Assembly: GCA_023381535.1 (NCBI GenBank)
Contig: JAMCSN010000325.1
Coordinates: 1 to 48,465, forward strand
Length of the DNA stretch: 48,465 nt
Reading direction: 5' to 3'
From: Bacteroidota bacterium
Lineage (GTDB): Bacteria; Bacteroidota; Ignavibacteria; Ignavibacteriales; Melioribacteraceae
The position numbers and the translations under genes are program-made. The notes beneath the pieces are model-generated. The model was given only the letters and a program-made list of their open reading frames with translations. It ran no database searches and had not been told where the DNA came from. Below are positions 16,652 through 25,333 of this stretch, piece by piece; within the stretch, counting starts at the first letter, position 1; each line of letters opens with the position of its first letter.

Positions 16652-17488
16652 TTATTGTATTCTTTTAAGAGTATGTGCGGTCCAGTCAATCTCAACGATT
16701 GCCAGGCCAGAGCTTATGCTTAAACCTAAATCGATAAATGCTGTCCATCTGTTTTTATAAACGTTATTATTACCTTGAGCATCTAAAGCGACTTCAGAGA
16801 ATTCCAGAATAAATGCATTACTTAAAGTGTAGAATAGACTGGTCCATCCGTAAGAATAAGTAAATTCCATAGCTTTCAGAGAATCTGAAGGTGACAAGAG
16901 ATCATTGCGATAATCAAAAGGAAAAGGAATAGGAACGAAAGCTACCCACCTTAATCTTTCTGAGCCTATCAATAATTTCCAACCTGACGCAAGAGCGGGA
17001 ACGTTTTTAGAAATGAATTTTATTGTAAAAACGCCAGAGACAGTTCCGACATTGGGAGCGATAAAGTTAACCGAATAATTTTTTGGTGCATTATCTATAG
17101 TAGTTAATGTATCCGGATCAGAGCCTGCAACTATAGAAAATTGATATCCACCTGGTTCCGGTAAGGGTATTACTGCATATTTGCCGGCTTTTATATTAGC
17201 AAGTGTATACTTTCCAGTTGAATCTGTAACTGCAGAGTCTACAAACGCAGCGCTATTATTTTTATAATTAACGGTATCAACTTTGAAGTTTATATTTATC
17301 AGATAAACCTTTATCCCGGAAAGAGGTAATTTCTTTCTGGTAGGTTTATCATTCAGCATAATTGTTCCTGAAACAGTACTCAAACCTGAAACCGGCGATA
17401 CGGGACTATTTTTGCAGCCTGTTATTACTATTAGCAAAAATGTTAATGTAATTATGCATCCCTGGAAGATAATTTTTGTAGCTTTCAT
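16652..17488 (-). CDS. Lipoprotein with carboxypeptidase-regulatory-like domain
   Basis: A 278-residue protein with a lipoprotein signal (hydrophobic LTFLLIVITGC; Cys25 is the likely lipidation site) followed by a Ser/Pro/Val linker. Residues about 37-120 resemble a carboxypeptidase-regulatory or CarboxypepD_reg-like beta-sandwich (VSGTIMLNDKP ... GIKVYLI ... AVTDSTGKYTLANIKAGKYAVIP). The C-terminal half is beta-rich without a known domain. The gene starts 14 bases after the receiver-protein gene on the same strand. The likely location is the outer membrane or cell surface, in keeping with its neighbours. Confidence 0.7.
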   Translation of the reverse strand: MKATKIIFQGCIITLTFLLIVITGCKNSPVSPVSGLSTVSGTIMLNDKPTRKKLPLSGIKVYLININFKVDTVNYKNNSAAFVDSAVTDSTGKYTLANIKAGKYAVIPLPEPGGYQFSIVAGSDPDTLTTIDNAPKNYSVNFIAPNVGTVSGVFTIKFISKNVPALASGWKLLIGSERLRWVAFVPIPFPFDYRNDLLSPSDSLKAMEFTYSYGWTSLFYTLSNAFILEFSEVALDAQGNNNVYKNRWTAFIDLGLSISSGLAIVEIDWTAHTLKRIQ

Positions 17489-17502
17489 AATATAGTTCCA
17501 TA

Positions 17503-17844
17503 TTAATGTTTAATTATGTTTTGTAGCTCTAAAAGATTTTCTTTCGATATGAAAGCGTCCGCCTTAGCGCTTTGCGCTTCATCGCGAAATTTTTTATCCG
17601 TGTACTGCGTTACTATTGCAACGCGCGCTTCCGGATAGGCCTTCTTCAACCTACGTGTTGCAGTTATACCGTCAACAATTTTCATTTTAATATCCATCAA
17701 TACCCAGTCGGGTTTATAATGTGTGTAAGTTTTAAGCGCTTCATCACCGTCGCTCAATTCGATAATTTCATCGCCAGGATTTTCAACTATATTTCGAATC
17801 ACTTGCCGCATTTGCGCATTATCGTCAACAATTAATAGCTTCAT
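17503..17844 (-). CDS. Single-domain response regulator (receiver only)
   Basis: A 113-residue CheY-like receiver without an output domain. It has the acidic pocket (DD at residues 7-8), the phosphorylation site Asp51 in WVLMDIKM, the conserved Thr/Ser region IVTQYTD and Lys100 in FISKENL. It can act as a phospho-relay or bind a partner. The downstream lipoprotein gene starts 14 bases away, and the LuxR-type regulator and histidine kinase lie upstream on the same strand, suggesting one signalling group, but a direct partnership is inferred only from position. Confidence 0.88.
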   Translation of the reverse strand: MKLLIVDDNAQMRQVIRNIVENPGDEIIELSDGDEALKTYTHYKPDWVLMDIKMKIVDGITATRRLKKAYPEARVAIVTQYTDKKFRDEAQSAKADAFISKENLLELQNIIKH

Positions 17845-18018
17845 CTTTTTTTACAATTGCTCTTTTAGAGTAACCTTGAAGTTTTTTAGAAAGCAACCAT
17901 GCTGCCTGCCGTGTAATTCTTCAGAGTTACAAAAGTTTGTTATTAAATTATTACATGAGGTTAAAAAAGTGAATATGTGAATACACACTTTCTTCTATGT
18001 GTAAACACACAATTTAGG

Positions 18019-18681
18019 TTAGTCTTTTAGCGCGGCTTTATTATTTACGGCAAACTTAAGCAAGCCGTTTGTATTGGTTAGTCCAAGCTTCTTAGCAATA
18101 TTAGTGCGGTGGTTTTCAATCGTACGTTTGCTTACAAAAAGTTCGTCGGCAATTTCCTTGTTTGACTTCAACTCGGAAATGAGCAATAGGATATGCCGCT
18201 CAGTTGAAGTTAATAATTGGACGGAAGGATGCACATTTAATTTTGACTGGTTTGTTTTTCTATATGAAACCAGCAGTCCGGAAAGTTCGGGGCTCAAATA
18301 ATATTTTCCTTCGGCAACGGAATGAATGGCTTTAACGATATCATTAACGGCGGCGTCTTTTAAGACGTAGCCTTTTACATCCTGATCGATAGCCTTAAAA
18401 AAAATGTTTTGGTCGTTAAACATTGTCAGTAATATAACGCTTGTCCGGCTTGATTCTTCTTTCAGCTTTTGAGCCGCTGCAAGCCCGCTCAATTTCGGCA
18501 TTTGAATATCGAGAACAGCAATATCCGGGTTATGTTTATGAATAAGCTCCAGCGCTTCTTCGCCGTTGCATGCTTCAGCAACAAAAAACATCGAAGGGTC
18601 GTCATCGATGCATTGTTTAACGCCGGCTCGAAACAGTGGATGGTCGTCTGCAATAACAACTGAAATTTTATTTTCTGCCAT
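18019..18681 (-). CDS. NarL/LuxR-family response regulator
   Basis: A 220-residue two-domain regulator. The N-terminal receiver has DD at 12-13, phospho-acceptor Asp58 in IAVLDIQMP, and the switch residues TMFND and YVLKDA. The C-terminal LuxR-type helix-turn-helix is TSTERHILLLISELKSNKEIADELFVSKRTIENHRTNI-like, with the recognition helix around VSKRTIENH. It binds DNA as a dimer when phosphorylated. The ATG overlaps the kinase stop (TAATG), so kinase and regulator are translationally coupled and almost certainly a pair. Targets may include the surface-protein genes downstream. Confidence 0.93.
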   Translation of the reverse strand: MAENKISVVIADDHPLFRAGVKQCIDDDPSMFFVAEACNGEEALELIHKHNPDIAVLDIQMPKLSGLAAAQKLKEESSRTSVILLTMFNDQNIFFKAIDQDVKGYVLKDAAVNDIVKAIHSVAEGKYYLSPELSGLLVSYRKTNQSKLNVHPSVQLLTSTERHILLLISELKSNKEIADELFVSKRTIENHRTNIAKKLGLTNTNGLLKFAVNNKAALKD

Positions 18682-20579
18682 TATGAACTCTCCCTCATAA
18701 CAGGAATTTCAAGATATACTTTTGTTCCTCCGCCGGGTCGTGGCGTAATTTCTAATTTACCGCCAAGCATAAATGCGCGCTCTTTCATGCCGGTAAGCCC
18801 CGAGCCAGTCCGGTTGTAATTTTCTTTAATACCTTTCCCGTTATCCTCAATAAGCAGCTCGATGCGGTCGTCATTTTTCTTAACGGTAATCGATGCTTTA
18901 GAAGCGCCGGAATGCTTTATAATGTTGTTAAGACTTTCTTGTACAATTCTAAAAACATTTATCTCCTGCCCTGCGGGAATCAAGCTGTCGATTTGTTCAA
19001 TGGAAACTTCAAACTCAATTTCGGATGAAGCGGCAATCTTCTCCGTTATGGATTCAAGCGATGTTGTTAATCCTAGTTCGTCTAAAAACTGCGGGCGCAG
19101 GTTTTGTGCAATCGCCCTGACATCCTGCAGCGCTTGCGATGTAATGTTCGATGCACTTTGAATATATTGGGATAACTTTTGCGGATTGCTTTCTTCCTGT
19201 ATTCCGGCTAGGAGATTATTTTTAATAATTAAAAGGTCCTGCCCTATACTGTCATGCAATTCCATTGCTATCCATTTCCGTTCATTTTCTTGTGAAGAAA
19301 TTAAATAGTGGGCAAACTGTTCTTGCGTAGCTTTTTCTTTCCTAACGGCTTCAAAGGCAATCCGCTGGTTCTTCAATATCTCTTCTTTAGCGGTAATGTT
19401 TTGTTTGTTCACGTCTAAGTAACGACTAATAATGATCCAGCCTAATAAAATATAAAAGCACAACCCGCCATAATGAGCGTATTGAATTTCATATACACCT
19501 TTGCTCATTACTACATTGTTTAAGTAATTCACAATATCTGCAAGAACAAAGGCAACGTATAAAGCAAGAGCCAATAAGAAAATTCTTGCTTCACGGTTTC
19601 CTGTCTGTGCGCTGGCAATAAGACACCAAGTAAGTATTAAACCACCGATTGCAGTAAGAATAAGAAAGGGTGCAACAGTATCAACCGGATCAGGGTATGT
19701 AACTATGTCAGTAATGATTGCAAACAACAGATATAAAAGATTTATTTGCGCCATCCGTTTTGCAATAATTTTATACTTTAACTCAATTATCTCTGCGGCA
19801 AACAGAAAAAATCCTACAGCGCTTGTGAATAGTGCGAAATGATCGGAATAAAATATTATCCTTGGCGCATAAAACAGCACCTGAGTTAAATTGGTATTTG
19901 CAAGTATCCATATTCCAGTGGATATCTGAAATATGATTAGCCCAGCAAAGGATTTAATATCTCTAAGGAATATTAAAATGATAAAAAGGATTACTCCTGT
20001 TATAATAAGGACGATGCCGAGAATGGTCTCATCTAAATTGTTTCTAACCATATCTGTTATGAATGTATCAATAGAACCAAACTTTATGTCGCCGTAAGTA
20101 CCAATTTCATGGTAGTCGGATCTGATATGAAGGGTAAACGTTTTCCCATTTAAGTCTTTCGGAAGTTCAATTAGATGCCAAGCAAATCCCATCAATGGAA
20201 TTCTCATATCTGAAGTGAATTTTCCGAAGCTGTAGATTTTATTGTTATCTAAATACGCTTCAAAAATTTTTTCTACTCTGCTGATAAAAACTGCCGGATT
20301 GTTAATATCATAATTTTTGAGACGTTTGCTTATCCACAAATCTGTTTCACCGCGCTTCATAGGAATGTCTGAAGGTCTGTTGATTGATTTCCATGCGGTG
20401 TCGCCTTTGTTGTGTTTTAGCCAAAGCGGTTTACCTTCTGAATCAATTGGTGAATTGCCCCAACGGTATTCCCAATTTCCTATTAAGTTCATGGTGGGTT
20501 TTTGTGCTATCAAACATGTTTGTACAAACAATACATAGAAAAAAATAAAATAAAATGTTGGCTGTTTAATCTTTTTCAT
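18681..20579 (-). CDS. 7TM-DISM-type sensor histidine kinase (HisKA_3)
   Basis: A 632-residue inner-membrane sensor kinase. After a signal/anchor segment (FYFIFFYVLFVQTCLIA), residues about 30-180 form a periplasmic beta-rich domain like the 7TMR-DISM extracellular domain. About seven transmembrane helices follow (roughly 188-390). A short coiled region leads to the HisKA_3 dimerisation helix with phospho-acceptor His445 (numbered from an in-frame GTG/ATG three codons upstream) in MELHDSIGQDLL. The HATPase_c has NVFRIVQESLNNIIKHS, DNGKGI and GSGLTGMKERA. Numbers are approximate. The ATG at 20579 has a weak ribosome-binding site; an alternative start lies at 20588. It is coupled to the LuxR-type regulator downstream. 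The sensed signal is unknown. Confidence 0.88.
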   Translation of the reverse strand: MKKIKQPTFYFIFFYVLFVQTCLIAQKPTMNLIGNWEYRWGNSPIDSEGKPLWLKHNKGDTAWKSINRPSDIPMKRGETDLWISKRLKNYDINNPAVFISRVEKIFEAYLDNNKIYSFGKFTSDMRIPLMGFAWHLIELPKDLNGKTFTLHIRSDYHEIGTYGDIKFGSIDTFITDMVRNNLDETILGIVLIITGVILFIILIFLRDIKSFAGLIIFQISTGIWILANTNLTQVLFYAPRIIFYSDHFALFTSAVGFFLFAAEIIELKYKIIAKRMAQINLLYLLFAIITDIVTYPDPVDTVAPFLILTAIGGLILTWCLIASAQTGNREARIFLLALALYVAFVLADIVNYLNNVVMSKGVYEIQYAHYGGLCFYILLGWIIISRYLDVNKQNITAKEEILKNQRIAFEAVRKEKATQEQFAHYLISSQENERKWIAMELHDSIGQDLLIIKNNLLAGIQEESNPQKLSQYIQSASNITSQALQDVRAIAQNLRPQFLDELGLTTSLESITEKIAASSEIEFEVSIEQIDSLIPAGQEINVFRIVQESLNNIIKHSGASKASITVKKNDDRIELLIEDNGKGIKENYNRTGSGLTGMKERAFMLGGKLEITPRPGGGTKVYLEIPVMRESS

Positions 20580-20754
20580 ATTAGGCAATTTTGCGGGTAT
20601 GTAAATGCGGCCAATGCCTTTAAGTAATCACTTTTCTTTAGCAATATAATTTAGATTAACCAACATTCAAAGGTTAAAACGTTGGAAGCAAATTTTGGGT
20701 ATAACGCATAGATGTAGGTAAAAAACATATGTCGTGATAGGTAAACGAAAATAG

Positions 20755-20789
20755 AAAAGCCCGTCGCATGTTGATTGTGACGAGCTTTT
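20755..20789 (-). terminator. Bidirectional-looking terminator downstream of tRNA-Arg(ACG)
   Basis: AAAAGC at 20755 pairs with GCTTTT ending at 20789, enclosing a CGTCGCA/TGTGACG stem. The A/T arms give a U-run on either strand. It sits six bases beyond the 3' end of tRNA-Arg(ACG), as expected for its transcript end, and also separates it from the kinase gene. Confidence 0.75.
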
Positions 20790-20794
20790 AGATG

Positions 20795-20868
20795 TACACC
20801 CGTAGGGATTCGAACCCCAAACCTTCTGATCCGTAGTCAGATGCTCTATCCAATTGAGCTACGGGTGC
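20795..20868 (-). tRNA. tRNA-Arg (anticodon ACG)
   Basis: A 74-nt minus-strand cloverleaf: acceptor GCACCCG/CGGGTGT, D arm GCTC/GAGC, anticodon stem around loop CTACGGA (anticodon ACG, read as ICG after deamination), and T arm GGGG/CCCT with TTCGAAT. CCA is not encoded. This is the tRNA modified by TadA, whose gene lies in the same window. Confidence 0.95.
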
Positions 20869-21165
20869 ATATAGATTTTTAATTGCGATGCAAATATACA
20901 ATTGAGTGGTTAAACATTCAATTAAAGGTGTTGTTTGATACGTTTCAAACAAAATATCAATGCGGAGTTGCAAATCCATTATTTTTTTTTGAAATTGTGC
21001 AAGTAAAATTTGGAAGTGAAATTAAATTAGATGCAATCAAATTATCTTACCTCAATAAGGAATTTCTGCTATCGCAAATTGATACCTCTGTTATTGCGTC
21101 CGTGTCCGGACCATTAAATCTACTCATCTTAACTTTTCTTTTTCAAAACATATTAGGGAGAAACT
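20869..21165. other. Divergent intergenic region upstream of glmS
   Basis: This region holds the tRNA promoter and the glmS leader. A 103-codon frame here runs into glmS in another frame and has no plausible ribosome-binding site or protein-like composition, so I do not call it a gene. No GlmS ribozyme core is recognisable. A GGGAGA ribosome-binding site precedes the glmS ATG. Confidence 0.5.
20891..20921 (-). promoter_or_regulatory. Bacteroidota-type promoter for tRNA-Arg(ACG)
   Basis: On the minus strand a TTG (20919-20921) is followed after 20 bases by TATATTTG (20891-20898), matching the Bacteroidota TTG-N19/20-TAnnTTTG promoter pattern. The -7 box lies about 22 bases upstream of the tRNA 5' end. 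Confidence 0.55.
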
Positions 21166-22998
21166 ATGTGCGGCATAGTTGGTTATATTGGTGAAAAAAA
21201 TTGCGTGCCCATTATTATTGAGGGCCTGAAAAGATTGGAGTACAGAGGATACGATTCCGCTGGAATCGGAATCATCAATCATAAAGAATGCAAAGTATTA
21301 AAAACGAAAGGCAAAGTATCTGATCTTGAAAAATTAGTTTATGCCGAACATCCCGAATCGCAATTAGGTATTGGACACACGCGCTGGGCAACTCACGGTG
21401 AACCGAGCATGGTTAACGCTCACCCTCACGTCAATGAAGACAACACTTTGTTCTTAATCCACAATGGAATTATTGAAAACTATGTTTCGCTGAAAAACGG
21501 ATTGATCAAGGAGGGATATAAGTTTAAAAGCGAAACGGATACTGAAGTGCTCGCGCATTTGATAGACCACTATTTAAAATTGAAACACAGTCTTTTCCAA
21601 GCGGTGCGATATGCACTGAATGAAGTTGAAGGGACCTATGGGATTGTAGTAATCTATAAAAATGAACCGGATAAAATGGTTGCCGCGCGAAAAGGTTCAC
21701 CGCTTGTTCTTGGCATCGGTCAAAATGAAAATTTTGTTGCTTCGGATGTTAATGCTTTGATCGCGCATACTAAACAAGTTGTTTACCTTGAAGACGGTGA
21801 GATTGCCGAAATCTATAAGGATAGATTTAATACGAAAACTATTGCAGATGAAACAATCATAAAAGAAATTCATCAAGTTGATATGGGAATCGACGAGATT
21901 ACGAAAGGCGGCTATCCCCATTTCATGCTAAAAGAAATTATGGATCAACCAGAATCGCTTTACAATTCGATGCGCGGACGTATGATTTATGATGAAGGCA
22001 TTTCAAAACTCGGCGGACTTCAAGGTTTTGAAGACCGGCTGATTAATTCGAATAGAATAATTATTTGTGCGTGCGGCACTTCATGGCATGCCGGACTTGT
22101 CGGTGAATATATGCTTGAGCAGTACGCGGAAATTCCGACAGAGGTCGATTACGCTTCGGAGTTCCGTTACCGCCATCCGATCATCGATAAAAATGATACG
22201 GTAATTTTTATTTCTCAAAGCGGTGAGACGGCAGATACTCTTGCAGCTTTGAAGGAAGCTAAGAAAAAAGGCGCGCTATGTCTCGGCGTCTGCAATGTTG
22301 TAGGCAGTTCGATTGCAAGAGATAGTGATACTGGTGTTTACATTCACGCCGGACCGGAAATTGGAGTTGCTTCAACAAAAGCATTTACATCTCAACTGAT
22401 TGTTCTATCATTAATCACTTTGCTCGCTGCGCGAAGAAAAAATTTAAGTCTGTTTGAAGGGCAAGAAATAATTAAAGAATTGCAAAGCATTCCGAAGAAG
22501 GTGGAATCAATCCTTAAACAAAATGAATTGATCAAAGAAGTCTCAACAAAATATTCCGATTCAAGAAACTTTTTGTATTTGGGAAGAGGATACAATTTTC
22601 CGGTAGCACTTGAAGGCGCGCTGAAACTAAAAGAAATTTCTTACATCCATGCGGAAGGTTATCCGGCTGCAGAGATGAAACACGGTCCTATTGCATTGAT
22701 CGATGAGAACATGCCGGTGGTTTTCATTGCTACGCAAGATGCTGTTTATGATAAAGTAGTGAGCAACATTCAAGAAGTCCGTGCAAGGAAGGGAAGAATC
22801 CTTGCAATTGTGAATGATGATGATACACAAATAGAACAAATGGTTGATCACGTAATCAGAGTTCCCAGAACTCATAACATGCTTACTCCAATTCTAACCG
22901 TTATTCCGTTACAACTGATTGCTTATCACATAGCGGTGAAGAAAGGATTGAATGTTGATCAACCAAGAAACTTGGCTAAAAGTGTTACTGTTGAATAA
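21166..22998 (+). CDS. glmS: Glutamine-fructose-6-phosphate aminotransferase (isomerizing)
   Basis: GlmS makes glucosamine-6-phosphate from fructose-6-phosphate and glutamine, the entry to peptidoglycan and amino-sugar synthesis. The protein starts MCGIVGYIG, so Cys2 is the N-terminal nucleophile after Met removal. GATase motifs LEYRGYDSAGI, GHTRWATHG and HNGIIEN are followed by a linker and two SIS domains: CGTSWHAGL, SQSGETADTLAAL (sugar-phosphate site) and STKAFTSQ, then LGRGYNFPVALEGALKLKEISY and the C-terminal DQPRNLAKSVTVE. The length of 610 residues is canonical. Confidence 0.97.
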   Translation: MCGIVGYIGEKNCVPIIIEGLKRLEYRGYDSAGIGIINHKECKVLKTKGKVSDLEKLVYAEHPESQLGIGHTRWATHGEPSMVNAHPHVNEDNTLFLIHNGIIENYVSLKNGLIKEGYKFKSETDTEVLAHLIDHYLKLKHSLFQAVRYALNEVEGTYGIVVIYKNEPDKMVAARKGSPLVLGIGQNENFVASDVNALIAHTKQVVYLEDGEIAEIYKDRFNTKTIADETIIKEIHQVDMGIDEITKGGYPHFMLKEIMDQPESLYNSMRGRMIYDEGISKLGGLQGFEDRLINSNRIIICACGTSWHAGLVGEYMLEQYAEIPTEVDYASEFRYRHPIIDKNDTVIFISQSGETADTLAALKEAKKKGALCLGVCNVVGSSIARDSDTGVYIHAGPEIGVASTKAFTSQLIVLSLITLLAARRKNLSLFEGQEIIKELQSIPKKVESILKQNELIKEVSTKYSDSRNFLYLGRGYNFPVALEGALKLKEISYIHAEGYPAAEMKHGPIALIDENMPVVFIATQDAVYDKVVSNIQEVRARKGRILAIVNDDDTQIEQMVDHVIRVPRTHNMLTPILTVIPLQLIAYHIAVKKGLNVDQPRNLAKSVTVE

Positions 22999-23016
22999 AT
23001 CAAAAAGAGGTGAATT

Positions 23017-24336
23017 ATGTCCCGAAGAAACGTCCTTATTATGGGTGCAGCAGGACGTGATTTTCATAACTTCAATGTGTTCTTCAGAGAGAATGAGAAC
23101 TACAATGTTGTTGCGTTTACTGCTACACAAATTCCGAACATCGAAGGAAGAGTTTATCCTGCCGAATTAGCCGGTAAACTTTATCCTAACGGAATAAAAA
23201 TTTACGAAGAGAAAAAATTAGTTGAGCTTATCCATAAACTGGATGTTCATGAAGTTGTTTTCTCTTATTCCGACGTTCAGTTCGAATATGTTATGACGAA
23301 AGCATCGATTGTGAATGCTGCCGGAGTATCATTCCGTCTTCTTGGCGGAGAGGAAACGATGTTGAAAAGCACGAAACCGGTTGTTGCTGTTCTCGCTGTT
23401 CGTACTGGAAGCGGCAAATCTCAAACATCAAGAAAAATAGTTAGACTGCTCCAAGCTGCCGGCAAGAAAGTTGTTGCAGTCCGTCATCCAATGCCGTACG
23501 GCGATCTTGTAAAACAAAAAGTTCAGCGTTTTGCAAGTCTCGAAGATCTAAAAAAACATAATTGTACGATTGAAGAGATAGAAGAATATGAACCGCACAT
23601 TGCGCGCGGAGGAATTATTTACGCCGGCGTGGATTACGAAGCAATTCTTCGCGAAGCCGAAAAAGAGGCTGATGTAATTCTATGGGACGGCGGAAACAAT
23701 GATATGTCTTTCTACAAACCCGATTTGACAATTACTGTTGCCGATCCTCACAGACCTGGACATGAAATGCGCTACTATCCTGGCAATACCTGTCTTCGAA
23801 TGGCTGATGTTGTTATTGTTAACAAAGTTGATTCTGCGGGTCCGGACGGAATTGAAACTGTGCATAAGAATATTAAAGAAGTAAATCCGAACGCGATTGT
23901 TATTGATGCGAATTCTCCGTTGACGGTTGATAACCCGGAATTAATCCGCGGCAAACGTGTATTGGTTGTTGAAGACGGACCGACTCTCACGCACGGTGAA
24001 ATGAAATACGGTGCGGGAACAGTTGCAGCGCAGCGTTTGGGCGCAAAAGAAATTGTTGATCCGCGTCCGTTCACAGTTTCATCCATAACACAAACTTTCA
24101 AAAAATATCCGAACATTGGAATTTTATTACCGGCAATGGGTTACGGTGATCATCAGGTAAAAGATTTGGAAGAGACGATCAATAGAACAAATTGCGATTC
24201 TGTGATCATCGGTACGCCGATTGATTTGGGTAGAATTCTGAAAATTAACAAACCACATACTCGAGTGATGTACGAATTGGATGAAATCGGAAACGTTACG
24301 CTTGAGACTGTTCTCAAATCCAAAGGCTTGTTATGA
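23017..24336 (+). CDS. Cyclic 2,3-diphosphoglycerate synthetase-like P-loop protein
   Basis: A 439-residue P-loop NTPase of the family usually annotated as cyclic 2,3-diphosphoglycerate synthetase after an archaeal enzyme. The N-terminal third is Rossmann-like (RRNVLIMGAAGRDFHNF). The P-loop is RTGSGKSQTSRK (129-140), with ILWDGGNNDMSFYKPDL as Walker B region and VVIVNKVD as a G4-like guanine or adenine specificity motif. The stop overlaps the carbamate kinase ATG by four bases (ATGA), and ornithine carbamoyltransferase follows. This context suggests a role in carbamoyl-phosphate or related phosphate metabolism rather than the osmolyte known from methanogens. The bacterial function is unproven. 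Confidence 0.75.
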   Translation: MSRRNVLIMGAAGRDFHNFNVFFRENENYNVVAFTATQIPNIEGRVYPAELAGKLYPNGIKIYEEKKLVELIHKLDVHEVVFSYSDVQFEYVMTKASIVNAAGVSFRLLGGEETMLKSTKPVVAVLAVRTGSGKSQTSRKIVRLLQAAGKKVVAVRHPMPYGDLVKQKVQRFASLEDLKKHNCTIEEIEEYEPHIARGGIIYAGVDYEAILREAEKEADVILWDGGNNDMSFYKPDLTITVADPHRPGHEMRYYPGNTCLRMADVVIVNKVDSAGPDGIETVHKNIKEVNPNAIVIDANSPLTVDNPELIRGKRVLVVEDGPTLTHGEMKYGAGTVAAQRLGAKEIVDPRPFTVSSITQTFKKYPNIGILLPAMGYGDHQVKDLEETINRTNCDSVIIGTPIDLGRILKINKPHTRVMYELDEIGNVTLETVLKSKGLL

Positions 24337-25277
24337 AAAAGATTGCAGTTGTTGCCTTCGGCGGCAATGCACTTTTGAAAGCAAATGAAGTTGGAACGAT
24401 AGAGCAGCAAGAAAAAAATACTTTGGAAACATGTGAAAAGCTGCTTGGGCTACTCGAACAAGGTTATGAATTAGTTTTAACACACGGAAACGGTCCGCAA
24501 GTCGGAAACATTCTTCTAAGAAATGAAGCGGGATATCAGCAGTATAAAATTCCAAAGATGCCGTTAGATATTTGTGTAGCCGATTCTCAAGGTGGAATCG
24601 GTTACATGATTGAGCGGCAAATGCGAAACGCGCTCACCAAAGCTAATGTAAACAAAAATGTTGTTGCCGTTATCACGCAAGTCTTGATCGATATAAACGA
24701 TCCGGCATTTGAAAACCCAACCAAACCAATTGGTCCTTATTATTTGAAGGAAGAAGCGGAATTGTTGGGCAATGCAAACAATTGGATTTTCAAAGAAGAC
24801 GCTCGCAAAAGGGGATGGCGAAGAGTGGTTGCGTCTCCTAAACCATTGGAAGTGATGAACAATAAAGTCATCAGCGATCTCGTTGAAAAAGGTCATATTG
24901 TTATTGCGGCTGGCGGCGGCGGAATACCGGTTTACTGGCATAGCGATACAAAATATTTGGAAGCTATCGAAGCAGTGGTTGATAAAGATCTTGCATCTGC
25001 AGTGCTGGCAAAAGAAATTAATGCCGACCGGTTTTACATCATCACAGATGTTCGTAAAGTCTTCATCAATTTCAACAAGCCGAATCAGAAACAACTTGAT
25101 CACTTAACTGTTGAAGAAGCAAAAGCTTATTACGATGCCGGAGAGTTTCCATCCGGAAGTATGGGACCAAAAATTTTGGCAGCGATCGCATTCTTAGAAA
25201 ACGGCGGCAAAGAAGCGATCATTACTTGTGAAGAAGATCTCGGTAAAGAAAACTGCGGTACGAGAATCACTATTTAG
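24333..25277 (+). CDS. arcC: Carbamate kinase
   Basis: This enzyme interconverts carbamoyl phosphate + ADP and carbamate + ATP, in catabolic use regenerating ATP. The amino-acid-kinase fold is shown by AVVAFGGNALL (N-terminal nucleotide site), LTHGNGPQVGNIL, PLDICVADSQGGIGYMI, VIAAGGGGIPVYW and the C-terminal FPSGSMGPKILAAI. The length of 314 residues is standard. It is coupled to the upstream P-loop gene and 56 bases before the ornithine carbamoyltransferase gene; together they can run citrulline phosphorolysis to ATP. No arginine deiminase gene is in the window. Confidence 0.95.
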   Translation: MKKIAVVAFGGNALLKANEVGTIEQQEKNTLETCEKLLGLLEQGYELVLTHGNGPQVGNILLRNEAGYQQYKIPKMPLDICVADSQGGIGYMIERQMRNALTKANVNKNVVAVITQVLIDINDPAFENPTKPIGPYYLKEEAELLGNANNWIFKEDARKRGWRRVVASPKPLEVMNNKVISDLVEKGHIVIAAGGGGIPVYWHSDTKYLEAIEAVVDKDLASAVLAKEINADRFYIITDVRKVFINFNKPNQKQLDHLTVEEAKAYYDAGEFPSGSMGPKILAAIAFLENGGKEAIITCEEDLGKENCGTRITI

Positions 25278-25333
25278 AAAAAATGTACTAATCTTTTTAG
25301 ATTAGACCTCGCAAAAATAAAGGAAGGTGAATA

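Noticed and set aside
20869..21165. GlmS ribozyme
   Set aside because: No conserved ribozyme core is visible upstream of glmS.
20883..21194. 103-codon ORF before glmS
   Set aside because: It runs into glmS in another frame, has no good ribosome-binding site and no recognisable protein pattern.
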